This document shows positions 38,766 through 45,688 of a DNA stretch of 48,955 nucleotides, piece by piece. A model generated the notes under the pieces. The model did no database searches, was not told where the DNA came from, and worked only from the letters and a program-made list of their open reading frames with translations. Source of the stretch: Clostridia bacterium (GTDB taxonomy: Bacteria > Bacillota > Clostridia > Oscillospirales > CAG-272); contig JAFVOP010000011.1 of the NCBI GenBank assembly GCA_017505745.1, forward strand, positions 1 to 48,955, written 5' to 3'. Numbering within the stretch: position 1 is the stretch's first letter; each line of letters begins with the position of its first letter. The position numbers and the translations under genes were made by a program.

Positions 38766-39356
38766 ATGGGACAGATCAAGGTAGAAAAAAACGTGGGAGG
38801 CATTGAGGGCCTTTGTGTGATTGAGCCAACCGTACACGGTGACAGCCGCGGCTATTTTATGGAGACCTACAACCAAAACGATCTGCGCGAGGCCGGGATC
38901 AACGCCGTATTCGTGCAGGACAACCAAAGTCGGTCGGTCAAGGGCGTGCTGCGCGGTCTGCATTTTCAAAAATGCTTCCCGCAGGGCAAGCTCGTGCGTG
39001 TGATCCGCGGGAGAGTCTTTGACGTGGCGGTAGATCTGCGCGCCGCAAGCAAGACCTACGGAAGCTGGTTTGGCATTGAGCTCACCGAGGAAAACAGAAA
39101 GCAGTTTTACGTTCCCGCCGGTTTTGCGCACGGATTTTTGGTGCTCTCCGACGTGGCAGAGTTCTGCTATAAATGCACCGCATTTTACAATCCCGCGGAC
39201 GAGGGTGGCATCGCCTGGAACGATCCCTCCATCGGCATCACCTGGCCCGAGCTTTGCGGCTCCTACCAAGGCTCCGCCAAGGCCGACGGCTATACCCTCT
39301 CCGACGGCACGCCCCTTCGCCTCAGCCAAAAGGACGAGCTCTGGAATTGTTTGTAA
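38766..39356 (+). CDS. rfbC: dTDP-4-dehydrorhamnose 3,5-epimerase
   Basis: A 196-residue RmlC-type cupin. It has HGDSRGYFMETY (about residues 23-34), FVQDNQSRSVKGVLRGLHFQ with the catalytic His (about 44-63), and the conserved YVPAGFAHGFLVLSD (about 115-129) and EFCYKCTAFYNPADEGGIAW (about 132-151) with the catalytic Tyr. It lies 3 bp after rfbB. The fourth gene of the rhamnose pathway, rfbD, does not follow; repeat-rich non-coding DNA comes instead, so the reductase must be elsewhere or another dTDP-sugar is made. Confidence 0.96.
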   Translation: MGQIKVEKNVGGIEGLCVIEPTVHGDSRGYFMETYNQNDLREAGINAVFVQDNQSRSVKGVLRGLHFQKCFPQGKLVRVIRGRVFDVAVDLRAASKTYGSWFGIELTEENRKQFYVPAGFAHGFLVLSDVAEFCYKCTAFYNPADEGGIAWNDPSIGITWPELCGSYQGSAKADGYTLSDGTPLRLSQKDELWNCL

Positions 39357-39408
39357 CGGAGTTTTATGATATTTGCGTGGGGAAAACTTTTGGAGCAAAG
39401 ACTTTATC

Positions 39409-39777
39409 AGCGTAATATTTTTGTGGGGGAACTTCTTGAAAGAAGTTCCCCCACGCCCCTTCAAGAACTTTACACACATTTTTATTGCGAAATTGGCTAC
39501 TTTCGTGCGCGGTGGATAAACATTAGCTCCCGCTAGCGTTTTGGTACCACCACCCAAAACGCTCCACAAGATAGTTGCTTATATTAAAACTAACTATTTG
39601 GAGCACTTTGTGGTCGAAGGCTTCTCTGCAAGAAGCCGTCCCAAAGTGCTCGCGGGAGCCAATGCATATATAAAGCGCGTTAAACGAACCAATTTAGCAA
39701 GAAAGATGTGCGGAAAGTTTTGAAAGGGGTGTGGGGAAAACTTTTCCAAAAGTTTTCCCCACAAAAAATATTACGCT
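39409..39777. repeat. Large nested inverted-repeat element
   Basis: Two copies of the hairpin repeat face each other. The left copy AGCGTAATATTTTTGTGGGG... runs from 39409 to about 39493, and the right copy is its inverse, ending ...AATATTACGCT at 39777. Between them lies ATTAGCTCCCGC (39522-39533) paired with GCGGGAGCCAAT (39652-39663). Inside that are smaller hairpins GCGTTTTGG/CCAAAACGC, ATAGTT/AACTAT and GAGCACTTTG...CAAAGTGCTC with inner GGCTTC/GAAGCC. No reading frame looks real. It may be a MITE-like foldback element or a structured RNA. Confidence 0.7.
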
Positions 39778-39792
39778 AACAAAACTTATGCT

Positions 39793-39850
39793 TCCAAAGC
39801 CCTCTCCGTCACGCTATCGCGTGCCACCTCCCCCAAAGTGGGAGGCTTCG
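39793..39850. repeat. Short palindromic repeat (CTCTCCGTCACG type)
   Basis: Two hairpins, CACGC/GCGTG with loop TATC and CCTCCC/GGGAGG, sit in a stretch reading CCCTCTCCGTCACGCTATCG onward. Sequences of this wording are familiar to me as dispersed repeats in gut Clostridia. It forms the remainder of the 39.36-39.93 kb gene-free gap. Confidence 0.6.
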
Positions 39851-39875
39851 TTTTTGTTCACTGAATGACATTGAG

Positions 39876-39919
39876 TTGTGGGGAGACTCCTTTTTTCTCA
39901 AAAAGGGGTCTCCCCACAA
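39876..39919. terminator. Long hairpin / terminator after the small membrane protein gene
   Basis: A stem of about 20 bp, TTGTGGGGAGACTCCTTTTT/AAAAAGGGGTCTCCCCACAA with one G-T pair, lies 15 bp after the minus-strand stop at 39935. No long T tract follows, so it may be another member of the GTGGGGA hairpin family more than a true terminator. Confidence 0.65.
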
Positions 39920-39934
39920 GATCCACTATTGAAT

Positions 39935-40153
39935 TCACTCCACACCGGAGACGTTGCGCATGGCAGTGCCAACCTGATACAGAACCTTGCCGGTGCGTTT
40001 GACAGCGCGGCTCATGCGCAGCTGTCTGGAATTCCACACCGCGGCTGCCGCAACGCCAAGCGCGGTAACACCTCCTACGGCGCCAAGGGTAATGAGCATC
40101 GTCTTTTTCGTTTTATCCGAATGAAGATTCATTCGATCCATTGGATTTGTCAT
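39935..40153 (-). CDS. Small single-pass membrane protein
   Basis: A 72-residue protein with an N-terminal polar segment (MTNPMDRMNLHSDKTKK), one membrane helix (about 18-38, LITLGAVGGVTALGVAAAAV) and a basic C-terminal amphipathic part (SRQLRMSRAVKRTGKVLYQV). I do not recognise the family. GGGAGG lies about 11 nt before the ATG at 40153, which favours this start over a longer frame to 40300 that overlaps the next gene. Read on the same strand, it follows the sigma-like gene by 85 bp and may be in its operon. Confidence 0.7.
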   Translation of the reverse strand: MTNPMDRMNLHSDKTKKTMLITLGAVGGVTALGVAAAAVWNSRQLRMSRAVKRTGKVLYQVGTAMRNVSGVE

Positions 40154-40238
40154 CGTGAACAATCCCTCCCGAATAGTAAAGTCCGGCGCAAACCACGGTT
40201 GCGCGGGGATAGGATTAGTATGGCTCCATCCGGCAAGA

Positions 40239-40637
40239 TTATTCGGAAGGAATGTCAAATTCCTCTCTTTTTTTCCTGTTTTCGAGCAAAAATGAGACAA
40301 TTAGAAGCCCCTTTTGATGGAGCCGATAGCCGGTGCGCCGAGAAAAGCCGATCCGATCCGAGGCGCGCTCCAGGCTTTCTCCCTGTACGTAATGGTAATA
40401 GAGGATCAGCTTTTCGCGTCCGTTTTTCATCGCTCCGATGAGCGAGCAGACCGCCTGCATCCGCGCGCGCCAAAAGGCCTCGTTGCCGCGCAAAAACTCG
40501 TCTCCCGTTGGAAACTGCTCCTCCGAATTCCGCCGCCGCTCGAAGTGTCGCAGCTGCAAAAAGCGCAGCCCGATCTGATAATCGCGCAAAAAGTCGCGCG
40601 CTTCCAGAATGCGCGCGTCCGGAAGGGGCCTACTCAT
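40239..40637 (-). CDS. Sigma-70 region 4-like phage-type regulator
   Basis: A 132-residue protein whose C-terminal half (about 68-120) reads as a sigma-region-4 or ArpU/DUF1492-type HTH: KLILYYHYVQGESLERASDR then IGFSRRTGYRLHQKGLLIVS. The N-terminal half is helical and rich in charged residues (RFLQLRHFERRR). Such proteins control late genes in phages and integrative elements. It starts at ATGA overlap with the zinc-ribbon gene (SD GAGGAGGAG) and so is coupled to it. No phage structural gene lies nearby. Confidence 0.78.
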   Translation of the reverse strand: MSRPLPDARILEARDFLRDYQIGLRFLQLRHFERRRNSEEQFPTGDEFLRGNEAFWRARMQAVCSLIGAMKNGREKLILYYHYVQGESLERASDRIGFSRRTGYRLHQKGLLIVSFLLENRKKREEFDIPSE

Positions 40638-40915
40638 AGCTCCTCCTCATCCGAAGAGGGCCCGTCCTCCTCGTAAACAAATCCCATTTGCTCCAACCAT
40701 TTTCGCTTTGGAATTTCGCAAATCCGTATCAAGGTTTCGGCATCCGCAAAATCCAAGCAGGATTGGCAATACGGAAATCCGTGTATGCGATACCTCCCTC
40801 GCCCTGCGGCGATCCGCTCCCCGCAAAGCACGCAATACACCGCGCGTTTTGGCCGATTATTCGGACAATTTGGCGCACAGATCCTTCTTTTACACAATTC
40901 GCAAATAAAAATCAC
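40634..40915 (-). CDS. Small multi-cysteine zinc-binding protein
   Basis: A 93-residue protein with four cysteine pairs or near-pairs: C-x2-C at CELC, CAPNC, CVLC and CQSC. This suggests one or two treble-clef or ribbon zinc sites, followed by an acidic tail (EEDGPSSDEEEL). I do not recognise the family. The start is unusual: the only in-frame near-cognate codon is GTG at 40915, which lies inside an AAGGGGTGA sequence that itself looks like the ribosome site. An ATT three codons later is the alternative. It is transcribed from a consensus promoter facing the S24 repressor gene. Confidence 0.7.
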   Translation of the reverse strand: MIFICELCKRRICAPNCPNNRPKRAVYCVLCGERIAAGRGRYRIHGFPYCQSCLDFADAETLIRICEIPKRKWLEQMGFVYEEDGPSSDEEEL

Positions 40916-40934
40916 CCCTTTTTTAAAAATTCTA

Positions 40935-41025
40935 TTGACTTTCGATTCCGGATTCGGTATAATAGTTCTGTAACACCATTATATCGCATTTCCGTATCTT
41001 TGTCAACAAATAATTCGGATTTCCG
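40935..41025. promoter_or_regulatory. Face-to-face promoters with repeated operator motif
   Basis: The plus promoter toward the repressor has TTGACT (40935-40940), a 17-bp spacer and TATAAT (40958-40963). The minus promoter toward the zinc-ribbon gene has TTGACA (41006-41001), a 17-bp spacer and TATAAT (40983-40978). Operator-like motifs are CGGATTTCCG (41016-41025), CGCATTTCCG (40985-40994, inside the minus spacer) and CGATTCCGGATTCGG (40943-40957, filling the plus spacer). The layout matches a phage-type repressor switch. Confidence 0.75.
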
Positions 41026-41094
41026 TAATATTCGTCAGAAATGCACAAGAATTGCGGAGCTTCTCCAAATCTGATAGAACAGGATGAACAAACG

Positions 41095-41721
41095 ATGGAA
41101 TACGCAGCCTTTGAAAAGCTACTCAAATCGCATAACCTCTCGGTATATCAGGTGGCCAAGGCAACCGGCATTTCGGCCTCCACCTTTACCGACTGGAAAA
41201 ACGGCCGCTCCTCGCCCAAGGCCGACAAGCTGGCTCGCATTGCCGAATTTTTTTCCATGAGCCTGGACGAGCTGATCGGAACGGCAACGGGAAAGCGGAG
41301 CGTGGAGCAATCCTACCGCAATCTGCGCGCGCAGAAGATGGTGCCCGTGATCGGGGTGATCCGCGCCGGCGCGCCGATCGTTACCGACGAAACGCTCCTG
41401 GGACGCGAATTTGCCGACGTCAGCGACACCGAGGATTATTTCTACCTGGAGGTGTGCGGCGACAGCATGAAAAACTGCGGCATTGTGGACGGCACCTACG
41501 TCCTGTTCCACAAGCAGCAATACGCCGAAAACGGTGACATTGTGGCTTGTCTGGTGGACGGCGACAGCGCGACCGTCAAGCGCTTTCACCGCGAGCGGCG
41601 GCGCATCGTCCTCGCACCCGAAAACGAGGCCTACTCCCCCATCCTTCTCTCTCCCGAGGACTTTGAAACCGGGCGCGCGCGGATCCTGGGCGTGGCGATC
41701 GAGGCCAAAACCAAATTTTAA
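41095..41721 (+). CDS. XRE/S24 repressor (CI/LexA-like)
   Basis: A 208-residue repressor with an N-terminal HTH_3 domain (about residues 1-62: VYQVAKATGISASTFTDWKN, LARIAEFFSMSLDELIG) and a C-terminal S24 peptidase domain. The likely autocleavage site is Ala-Gly in VIRAGAPI (about 86-93). The catalytic Ser is in CGDSMKNCGI (about 123-132) and the Lys in ATVKRFHRE (about 158-166). It should repress until DNA damage triggers RecA-assisted self-cleavage. It is divergent from the zinc-ribbon/sigma-like pair. ATG 41095 follows AGGA by about 10 nt; an in-frame ATG at 41041 lies within the operator region. Confidence 0.92.
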   Translation: MEYAAFEKLLKSHNLSVYQVAKATGISASTFTDWKNGRSSPKADKLARIAEFFSMSLDELIGTATGKRSVEQSYRNLRAQKMVPVIGVIRAGAPIVTDETLLGREFADVSDTEDYFYLEVCGDSMKNCGIVDGTYVLFHKQQYAENGDIVACLVDGDSATVKRFHRERRRIVLAPENEAYSPILLSPEDFETGRARILGVAIEAKTKF

Positions 41722-41739
41722 CCGAAGGGAACCGAACCA

Positions 41740-43668
41740 ATGATTGCAATCAGTGTCAATGACCTCTCGCTCTCCTTCGGCACCACTCCGATCCTCGAAA
41801 AGGTCTCCTTTTCGCTGGAGGAGGGCGACAAGCTCGGCATCATCGGCGTCAACGGATGTGGGAAATCGACCCTGTTTCGCCTGATCCTGGGAGAGCAGGA
41901 GCCCACCGAGGGCGAGGTCTTTTTATCCAAAGGAAAAACCGTGGGGATCCTGACGCAGGACGGCGCCTTTGAAAGCGAGGACGAAAACCAAACCGTGCTG
42001 GAGCGCATGTACCGCGCCTTTCCCCACCTTCTTGCCGCCGAAGTGCGGCTGGCCGAGCTGGAATCAAAGCTCAAAAGCGGAGACGAGGGTGTGATCCGCT
42101 CTTATACCGATCTGCACGAGAAATACGTTGCCGACGGCGGATTGGAATTTCGCGGTCGGTGCGCCTCGATCCTGCAAAAGCTGGGCTTTGACGGGGCCGC
42201 CTCCGCGCAAACGGTGGCCACCCTCAGCGGCGGTCAGCGCACGCGTCTGGCGCTTGCCGTGGAGCTTTCCCGTGAGCCCGACGTCCTCTTGCTGGACGAG
42301 CCCACCAACCACCTCGATATTGCCACGCTGGCTTGGTTGGAAAGCTTTTTGATCTCCTACCCCAAGTGCGTGATGGTCATCTCGCACGACCGTTATTTTC
42401 TCGACCGCGTTACAAACAAGACCCTTGCCATTGAGCATCACCGCGCCAAGCTTTATGACGGCGGCTACACCAAAAGCATGGAGCAACGCCGCATCGACCG
42501 TGAGATTGCCGAACGGCATTGGAAGAACCAGCAAAAGGAGATTGCGCGGCAGGAGGCTTATATCGCCCAGCAGCGCGCCTGGAACCGCGAGCGCAACATC
42601 ATTGCCGCCGAAAGCCGACAGAAGCTACTGGATAAAATGGTGAAGCTGGAACGCCCCAAGGATGCACCGCAAGCCATTCGCATGCAATTCTCCGAGGCCC
42701 TGGCATCGGGCAACGACGTGTTGACCGTGCGCGGGCTTTCGATGGCCTTCCCCTCACGCACGCTCTTTTCCGATCTCTCCTTTCTGATCAAACGAGGGGA
42801 GCGCGTGCTTGTGATCGGCCCCAACGGATGCGGAAAATCCACCCTCATCAAGCTGATCCTGCATCGTCTCACGCCGAGCGCCGGCACGATCGAATCGGGA
42901 TACCACGTGGAGGTTGGCTACTACGACCAGGAAAACCAGAACCTCACGCCCGAAAACACGGTCCTCGACGAGCTTTGGAACGCCTACCCGCAAATGACCG
43001 AGACCGAGGTGCGCAATACGCTGGGACTCTTCCGCTTTACGGGAGACAGCGTTTTTAAAACCGTATCGGTCCTCAGCGGCGGTGAGCGCGCGCGACTGAC
43101 CCTGGCCAAGCTGATCCTCTCCCGCGTGAATCTGCTGGTGCTGGACGAGCCTACGAACCATTTGGACATCGACTCACGCGAGGCGCTGGAGCAGGCATTG
43201 GAGCAATTTGACGGAACCATCCTGACGGTCTCGCACGACCGTTATCTCATTGACAAGCTCGCCACGCGCATCCTGGAGCTCAAGCCCGGCGCCTGCTTCC
43301 CGGGAGATCTGCTCGACTACTCGGTCTCTCACACCGGAAGCGGCTACACCGAATTTCAAGACTACAAGGCCGCTCGGATCGCCGAGCGCGAGACAGCAGC
43401 CTCCAAAGAGGGGAGTGCCTCCGCGCCGATCAGCTCCGCCAAGGAACAGTATTTGAAAAACAAGCAAGCCGCCGCAGACGCGCGAAAGGAAAAAGCGCGC
43501 CTGGAGCGTTTGCGGCGCGAGTGCGAGGCGCTGGAGGCCGAGCTGGAGGAGATCGAAGCCGAGCTGTTTGGCTCTGCCGCCTCCGACTACGTCCGCGCCG
43601 CCGAGCTGGATTCCCGCAAAAACGAGGTGGAGGAGCGCCTGCTTGAGATCTACGGCGAACTGGAATAA
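41740..43668 (+). CDS. ABC-F family ATPase (YdiF/Uup type)
   Basis: A 642-residue soluble protein with two ABC domains and no membrane part. Domain 1 has GVNGCGKST (about residues 37-45), LSGGQRTR and LLLDEPTNHLD. Domain 2 has GPNGCGKST (about 362-370), LSGGERAR and LVLDEPTNHLD. The linker between them (about 245-310) is the P-site tRNA interaction motif region, rich in Arg/Gln. A C-terminal helical, Glu/Arg-rich coiled coil (about 565-640) follows. ABC-F proteins act on ribosomes as translation factors or antibiotic protection factors; the coiled coil fits YdiF/Uup. It lies 18 bp after the repressor gene and may be read through from it. Confidence 0.95.
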   Translation: MIAISVNDLSLSFGTTPILEKVSFSLEEGDKLGIIGVNGCGKSTLFRLILGEQEPTEGEVFLSKGKTVGILTQDGAFESEDENQTVLERMYRAFPHLLAAEVRLAELESKLKSGDEGVIRSYTDLHEKYVADGGLEFRGRCASILQKLGFDGAASAQTVATLSGGQRTRLALAVELSREPDVLLLDEPTNHLDIATLAWLESFLISYPKCVMVISHDRYFLDRVTNKTLAIEHHRAKLYDGGYTKSMEQRRIDREIAERHWKNQQKEIARQEAYIAQQRAWNRERNIIAAESRQKLLDKMVKLERPKDAPQAIRMQFSEALASGNDVLTVRGLSMAFPSRTLFSDLSFLIKRGERVLVIGPNGCGKSTLIKLILHRLTPSAGTIESGYHVEVGYYDQENQNLTPENTVLDELWNAYPQMTETEVRNTLGLFRFTGDSVFKTVSVLSGGERARLTLAKLILSRVNLLVLDEPTNHLDIDSREALEQALEQFDGTILTVSHDRYLIDKLATRILELKPGACFPGDLLDYSVSHTGSGYTEFQDYKAARIAERETAASKEGSASAPISSAKEQYLKNKQAAADARKEKARLERLRRECEALEAELEEIEAELFGSAASDYVRAAELDSRKNEVEERLLEIYGELE

Positions 43669-43848
43669 CCCCTTTTCTCCGTCCCCTTTCCCGCTTGGGA
43701 TTCATGAGCCTTCCTCCGGGAGGAAGGGGGACCGCTTGCGGTGGAAGGAGCCCGCGTATACGAAAATTTTATATCTCGCCATATTGCAACTGCTTTCCCG
43801 CAGTCGCGCGCTCTCCCTCAGTCTCGCATTCGCTCGACATCTCCCCCC
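43669..43848. other. Intergenic repeat-type DNA after the ABC-F gene
   Basis: No gene is seen. A palindrome CCTTCCTCCGGGAGGAAGG (43712-43730) and the following GGGGGACCGCTTGCGGTGGA (43726-43745, with hairpin CCGCttGCGG) look like another dispersed-repeat type. No clear terminator for the ABC-F gene is visible apart from this palindrome. Confidence 0.55.
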
Positions 43849-43896
43849 GTAGGGGCGTTCATTGAACGCCCGCGGGCGAACACTGTTCGCCCCTAC
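43849..43896. repeat. REP-like double hairpin (GTAGGGGCG type)
   Basis: GTAGGGGCG at 43849 and CGCCCCTAC ending at 43896 bracket two hairpins, GGGCGTTC/GAACGCCC and GGGCGAAC/GTTCGCCC. This is the form of a REP palindrome pair. GTAGGGGCG plus a nearby TTCA also occur within the RAYT transposase frame at 48928, which suggests a REP-RAYT relation. Confidence 0.75.
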
Positions 43897-43942
43897 CGCA
43901 AAAAAGGCCGGAGGACAAAAACTTTACTCACCTACCCCCCAC

Positions 43943-44123
43943 GGGTCATTCTGAGTGTAGTCTCCGCTATTGTGGAAAGTCTTTTTCGTTTTCTGCGGCG
44001 CGGAGACCCACGAAGAATCTACTAACTTTTCTTTTGGAAGCAACAAGATTCTTCGCGGGTCTTTCCCCGTTTGCAAGTGAAAATCGGTTTGAAAAGCAGG
44101 AAAGACGACGCTCAGAATGACCC
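43943..44123. repeat. Foldback repeat (GGGTCATTCTGAG type)
   Basis: Outer arms GGGTCATTCTGAG (43943-43955) and CTCAGAATGACCC (44111-44123) are perfectly inverted. Inner arms GAGACCCACGAAGAATCT (44003-44020) and AGATTCTTCGCGGGTCT (44046-44062) are also inverted, with one mismatch. The whole forms a 181-bp cruciform-capable unit. Confidence 0.72.
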
Positions 44124-44656
44124 AAGGGAGTGTGTGCGCAAAGGGGTGTGCGGTGAAACTCGGTTGGAAATGGACCGTTGAGGATGCCTCCCCCTACGGG
44201 TTGGAGCGAACATTGTGCCCGGAGGGGCTCTCCTCATTCACCGCTCTCGCGGTATAATTTGCAAAAACCCCTCCACCGCCATAGGCGGTCCCCCTCCCCT
44301 TAGCAGGAGAGGCTAGCAAAAGTCCAACGATCATCCGAAAAAGCATAATCACTGAAAAAGGTGAAGTGCGAAGTACGTTTGCCTTCCCCAGCGGGGAAGG
44401 TGGCAGCCGCTTGTCGGCTGCCGGATGAGGAGAGCCCCTTATGCGCATCCCCCGCGTCATCCTGAGCCGCGAGCAAGAAGCGAGCGTGCCGAAGCCCGAA
44501 GGGCGACCGCCCCTGGCGGTCGGATCTCGCGGGGGGTGTAGGAATGTTACTTTCATGTGGCATATGATAGCGCATCTTTCCGTTTGCCTTCCTCAGCGGG
44601 GAAGGCTATTTTACTCACCAACTCCGTTGTTTCTTCTCACCGGTGAACCTCTTTGG
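44124..44656. repeat. Mixed palindromic repeats, no gene
   Basis: This stretch holds several repeat fragments. A degenerate GGTTGGAGCGAACATTGTGC lies at 44199-44218. A CCTCCACCGCC...GGCGGTCCCCCTC pair is at 44270-44297. CCTTCCCCAGCGGGGAAGG is followed by GGCAGCC/GGCTGCC (44383-44423). A second partial copy CCTTCCTCAGCGGGGAAGG lies at 44588-44606. Open frames here are short and overlap the palindromes, so I call none of them. Confidence 0.6.
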
Positions 44657-44683
44657 AACCCCGCCACTATGGCGGGGTTTTCG
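44657..44683. terminator. Terminator-like hairpin
   Basis: The stem AACCCCGCC/GGCGGGGTT with loop ACTAT is followed by TTCG on the plus strand. It stands just before a second terminator and may be a remnant of the repeat cluster. Confidence 0.6.
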
Positions 44684-44691
44684 TGATACAA

Positions 44692-44726
44692 AAAACGGAT
44701 ACCTCCGATTTGGAGATATCCGTTTT
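44692..44726 (-). terminator. Terminator of the leucine-rich-repeat lipoprotein gene
   Basis: The stem AAAACGGATA/TATCCGTTTT with inner CTCC/GGAG (44692-44726) ends in TTTTTTG on the minus strand, 24 bp after the stop. Confidence 0.9.
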
Positions 44727-44749
44727 CTATTGTTTCGTCTAAGTTTTGT

Positions 44750-45595
44750 TTATGCGGCCGGGGTTTCCTCAGGGTCTGCCGGTGCGGTTTCGCCAAGATT
44801 GAGACCGCGGATATAACTCTCCGCATACGAGCCTGCAGGACATGTTACGCCGTCCATGTACAGATCGGTGCACCCGTGGAAGGCAAGATCTCCAATCGAA
44901 ACAACGGTAGAAGGAAGCGTCAGGGAAGCCAAACTCTCGCAGTTGTGGAAGGCTTGTGCGCCGATCACCTGCACACCGTTTTCTCCGTTGCTTTCTACCG
45001 TAACGGAGGCCAGCGATGCACAACCGAAGAATGCGCACGTTCCAACGGTTTTGATGTAAGCGGGGATCGTGACGGTTTCAAGAGCCGTGCATCCCTCAAA
45101 GGTGTATCTCTCTACGCTCGTCAGCTTGGATTCCTCCGCAAAGGTCACCTCGGTCAGCGCGGTGCAACGCGCAAACGCGCTGGCACCGATGGAAGCAACG
45201 GCCGAAGGGATCTCTACGGCTGTCAAAGACGAGCATCCTGCAAATGCCATTTCACCGATCGATTCCACCGTTGCGGGGATAGAGACAGCCTGAATGGCCG
45301 AGCAGAAATAGAATGCCGATGCGCCAATTGCGGCAACGGTCTTGTTGTTCAACGTTTCGGGGATCTCCACGTCGTGCGGAGCACTCGGTCCCTCATACTT
45401 CGTCAAAACCACCGTCTCACTGTCGATTGACTCAAAGTGGAAGGTTTGCCCCTTGTCGTTGGTTACAAACGTGATATCGTCCTCATCCTCCTGAACGTAA
45501 TCGTCCAGATTTGTTCCGTCATCTTGCTTGTTGGAGCAAGCAGCGAACGAGAAAATCATCAAAACGGCCAAAAGCAGCGCAAACAGCTTTTTCAT
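44750..45595 (-). CDS. BspA-type leucine-rich-repeat lipoprotein
   Basis: A 281-residue surface lipoprotein. The signal peptide ends in a lipobox FAAC (Cys at about residue 20). A short acidic linker (DDYVQEDEDD) follows, then a beta-sandwich-like start (about 45-75) and six or so LRR_5 repeats (about 80-260). The repeat pattern is I-x-x-x-A-F-x-x-C-x-x-L-x-x-V-x-I-P-x-x-V-x-x-I-G, clearly seen at EMAFAGCSSLTAVEIPSAVA and similar segments. Repeats of this kind mediate adhesion to host or other surface ligands. ATG 45595 follows GGAGG at about 7 nt. It has its own terminator. Confidence 0.93.
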   Translation of the reverse strand: MKKLFALLLAVLMIFSFAACSNKQDDGTNLDDYVQEDEDDITFVTNDKGQTFHFESIDSETVVLTKYEGPSAPHDVEIPETLNNKTVAAIGASAFYFCSAIQAVSIPATVESIGEMAFAGCSSLTAVEIPSAVASIGASAFARCTALTEVTFAEESKLTSVERYTFEGCTALETVTIPAYIKTVGTCAFFGCASLASVTVESNGENGVQVIGAQAFHNCESLASLTLPSTVVSIGDLAFHGCTDLYMDGVTCPAGSYAESYIRGLNLGETAPADPEETPAA

Positions 45596-45688
45596 AATTA
45601 TCCTCCGATCAGAATTTACATATAAGAAAATTATACATGAAAACGTAGCAAAAGTCAATAGGTTTTGCGGGTTAGATTGTAAAATTTT

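Noticed and set aside
37668..39569. A 633-codon open frame on the minus strand
   Set aside because: It is antisense to rfbB and rfbC, which are unmistakable. It has shadow composition.
39935..41721. A prophage
   Set aside because: There is only a repressor-type switch and a sigma-like regulator; no integrase, replication, packaging or structural genes flank it.
44124..44690. Short open frames in the repeat-rich gap (for example 44441-44686)
   Set aside because: They run through palindromic repeats on both strands, have no ribosome sites and no recognisable sequence.
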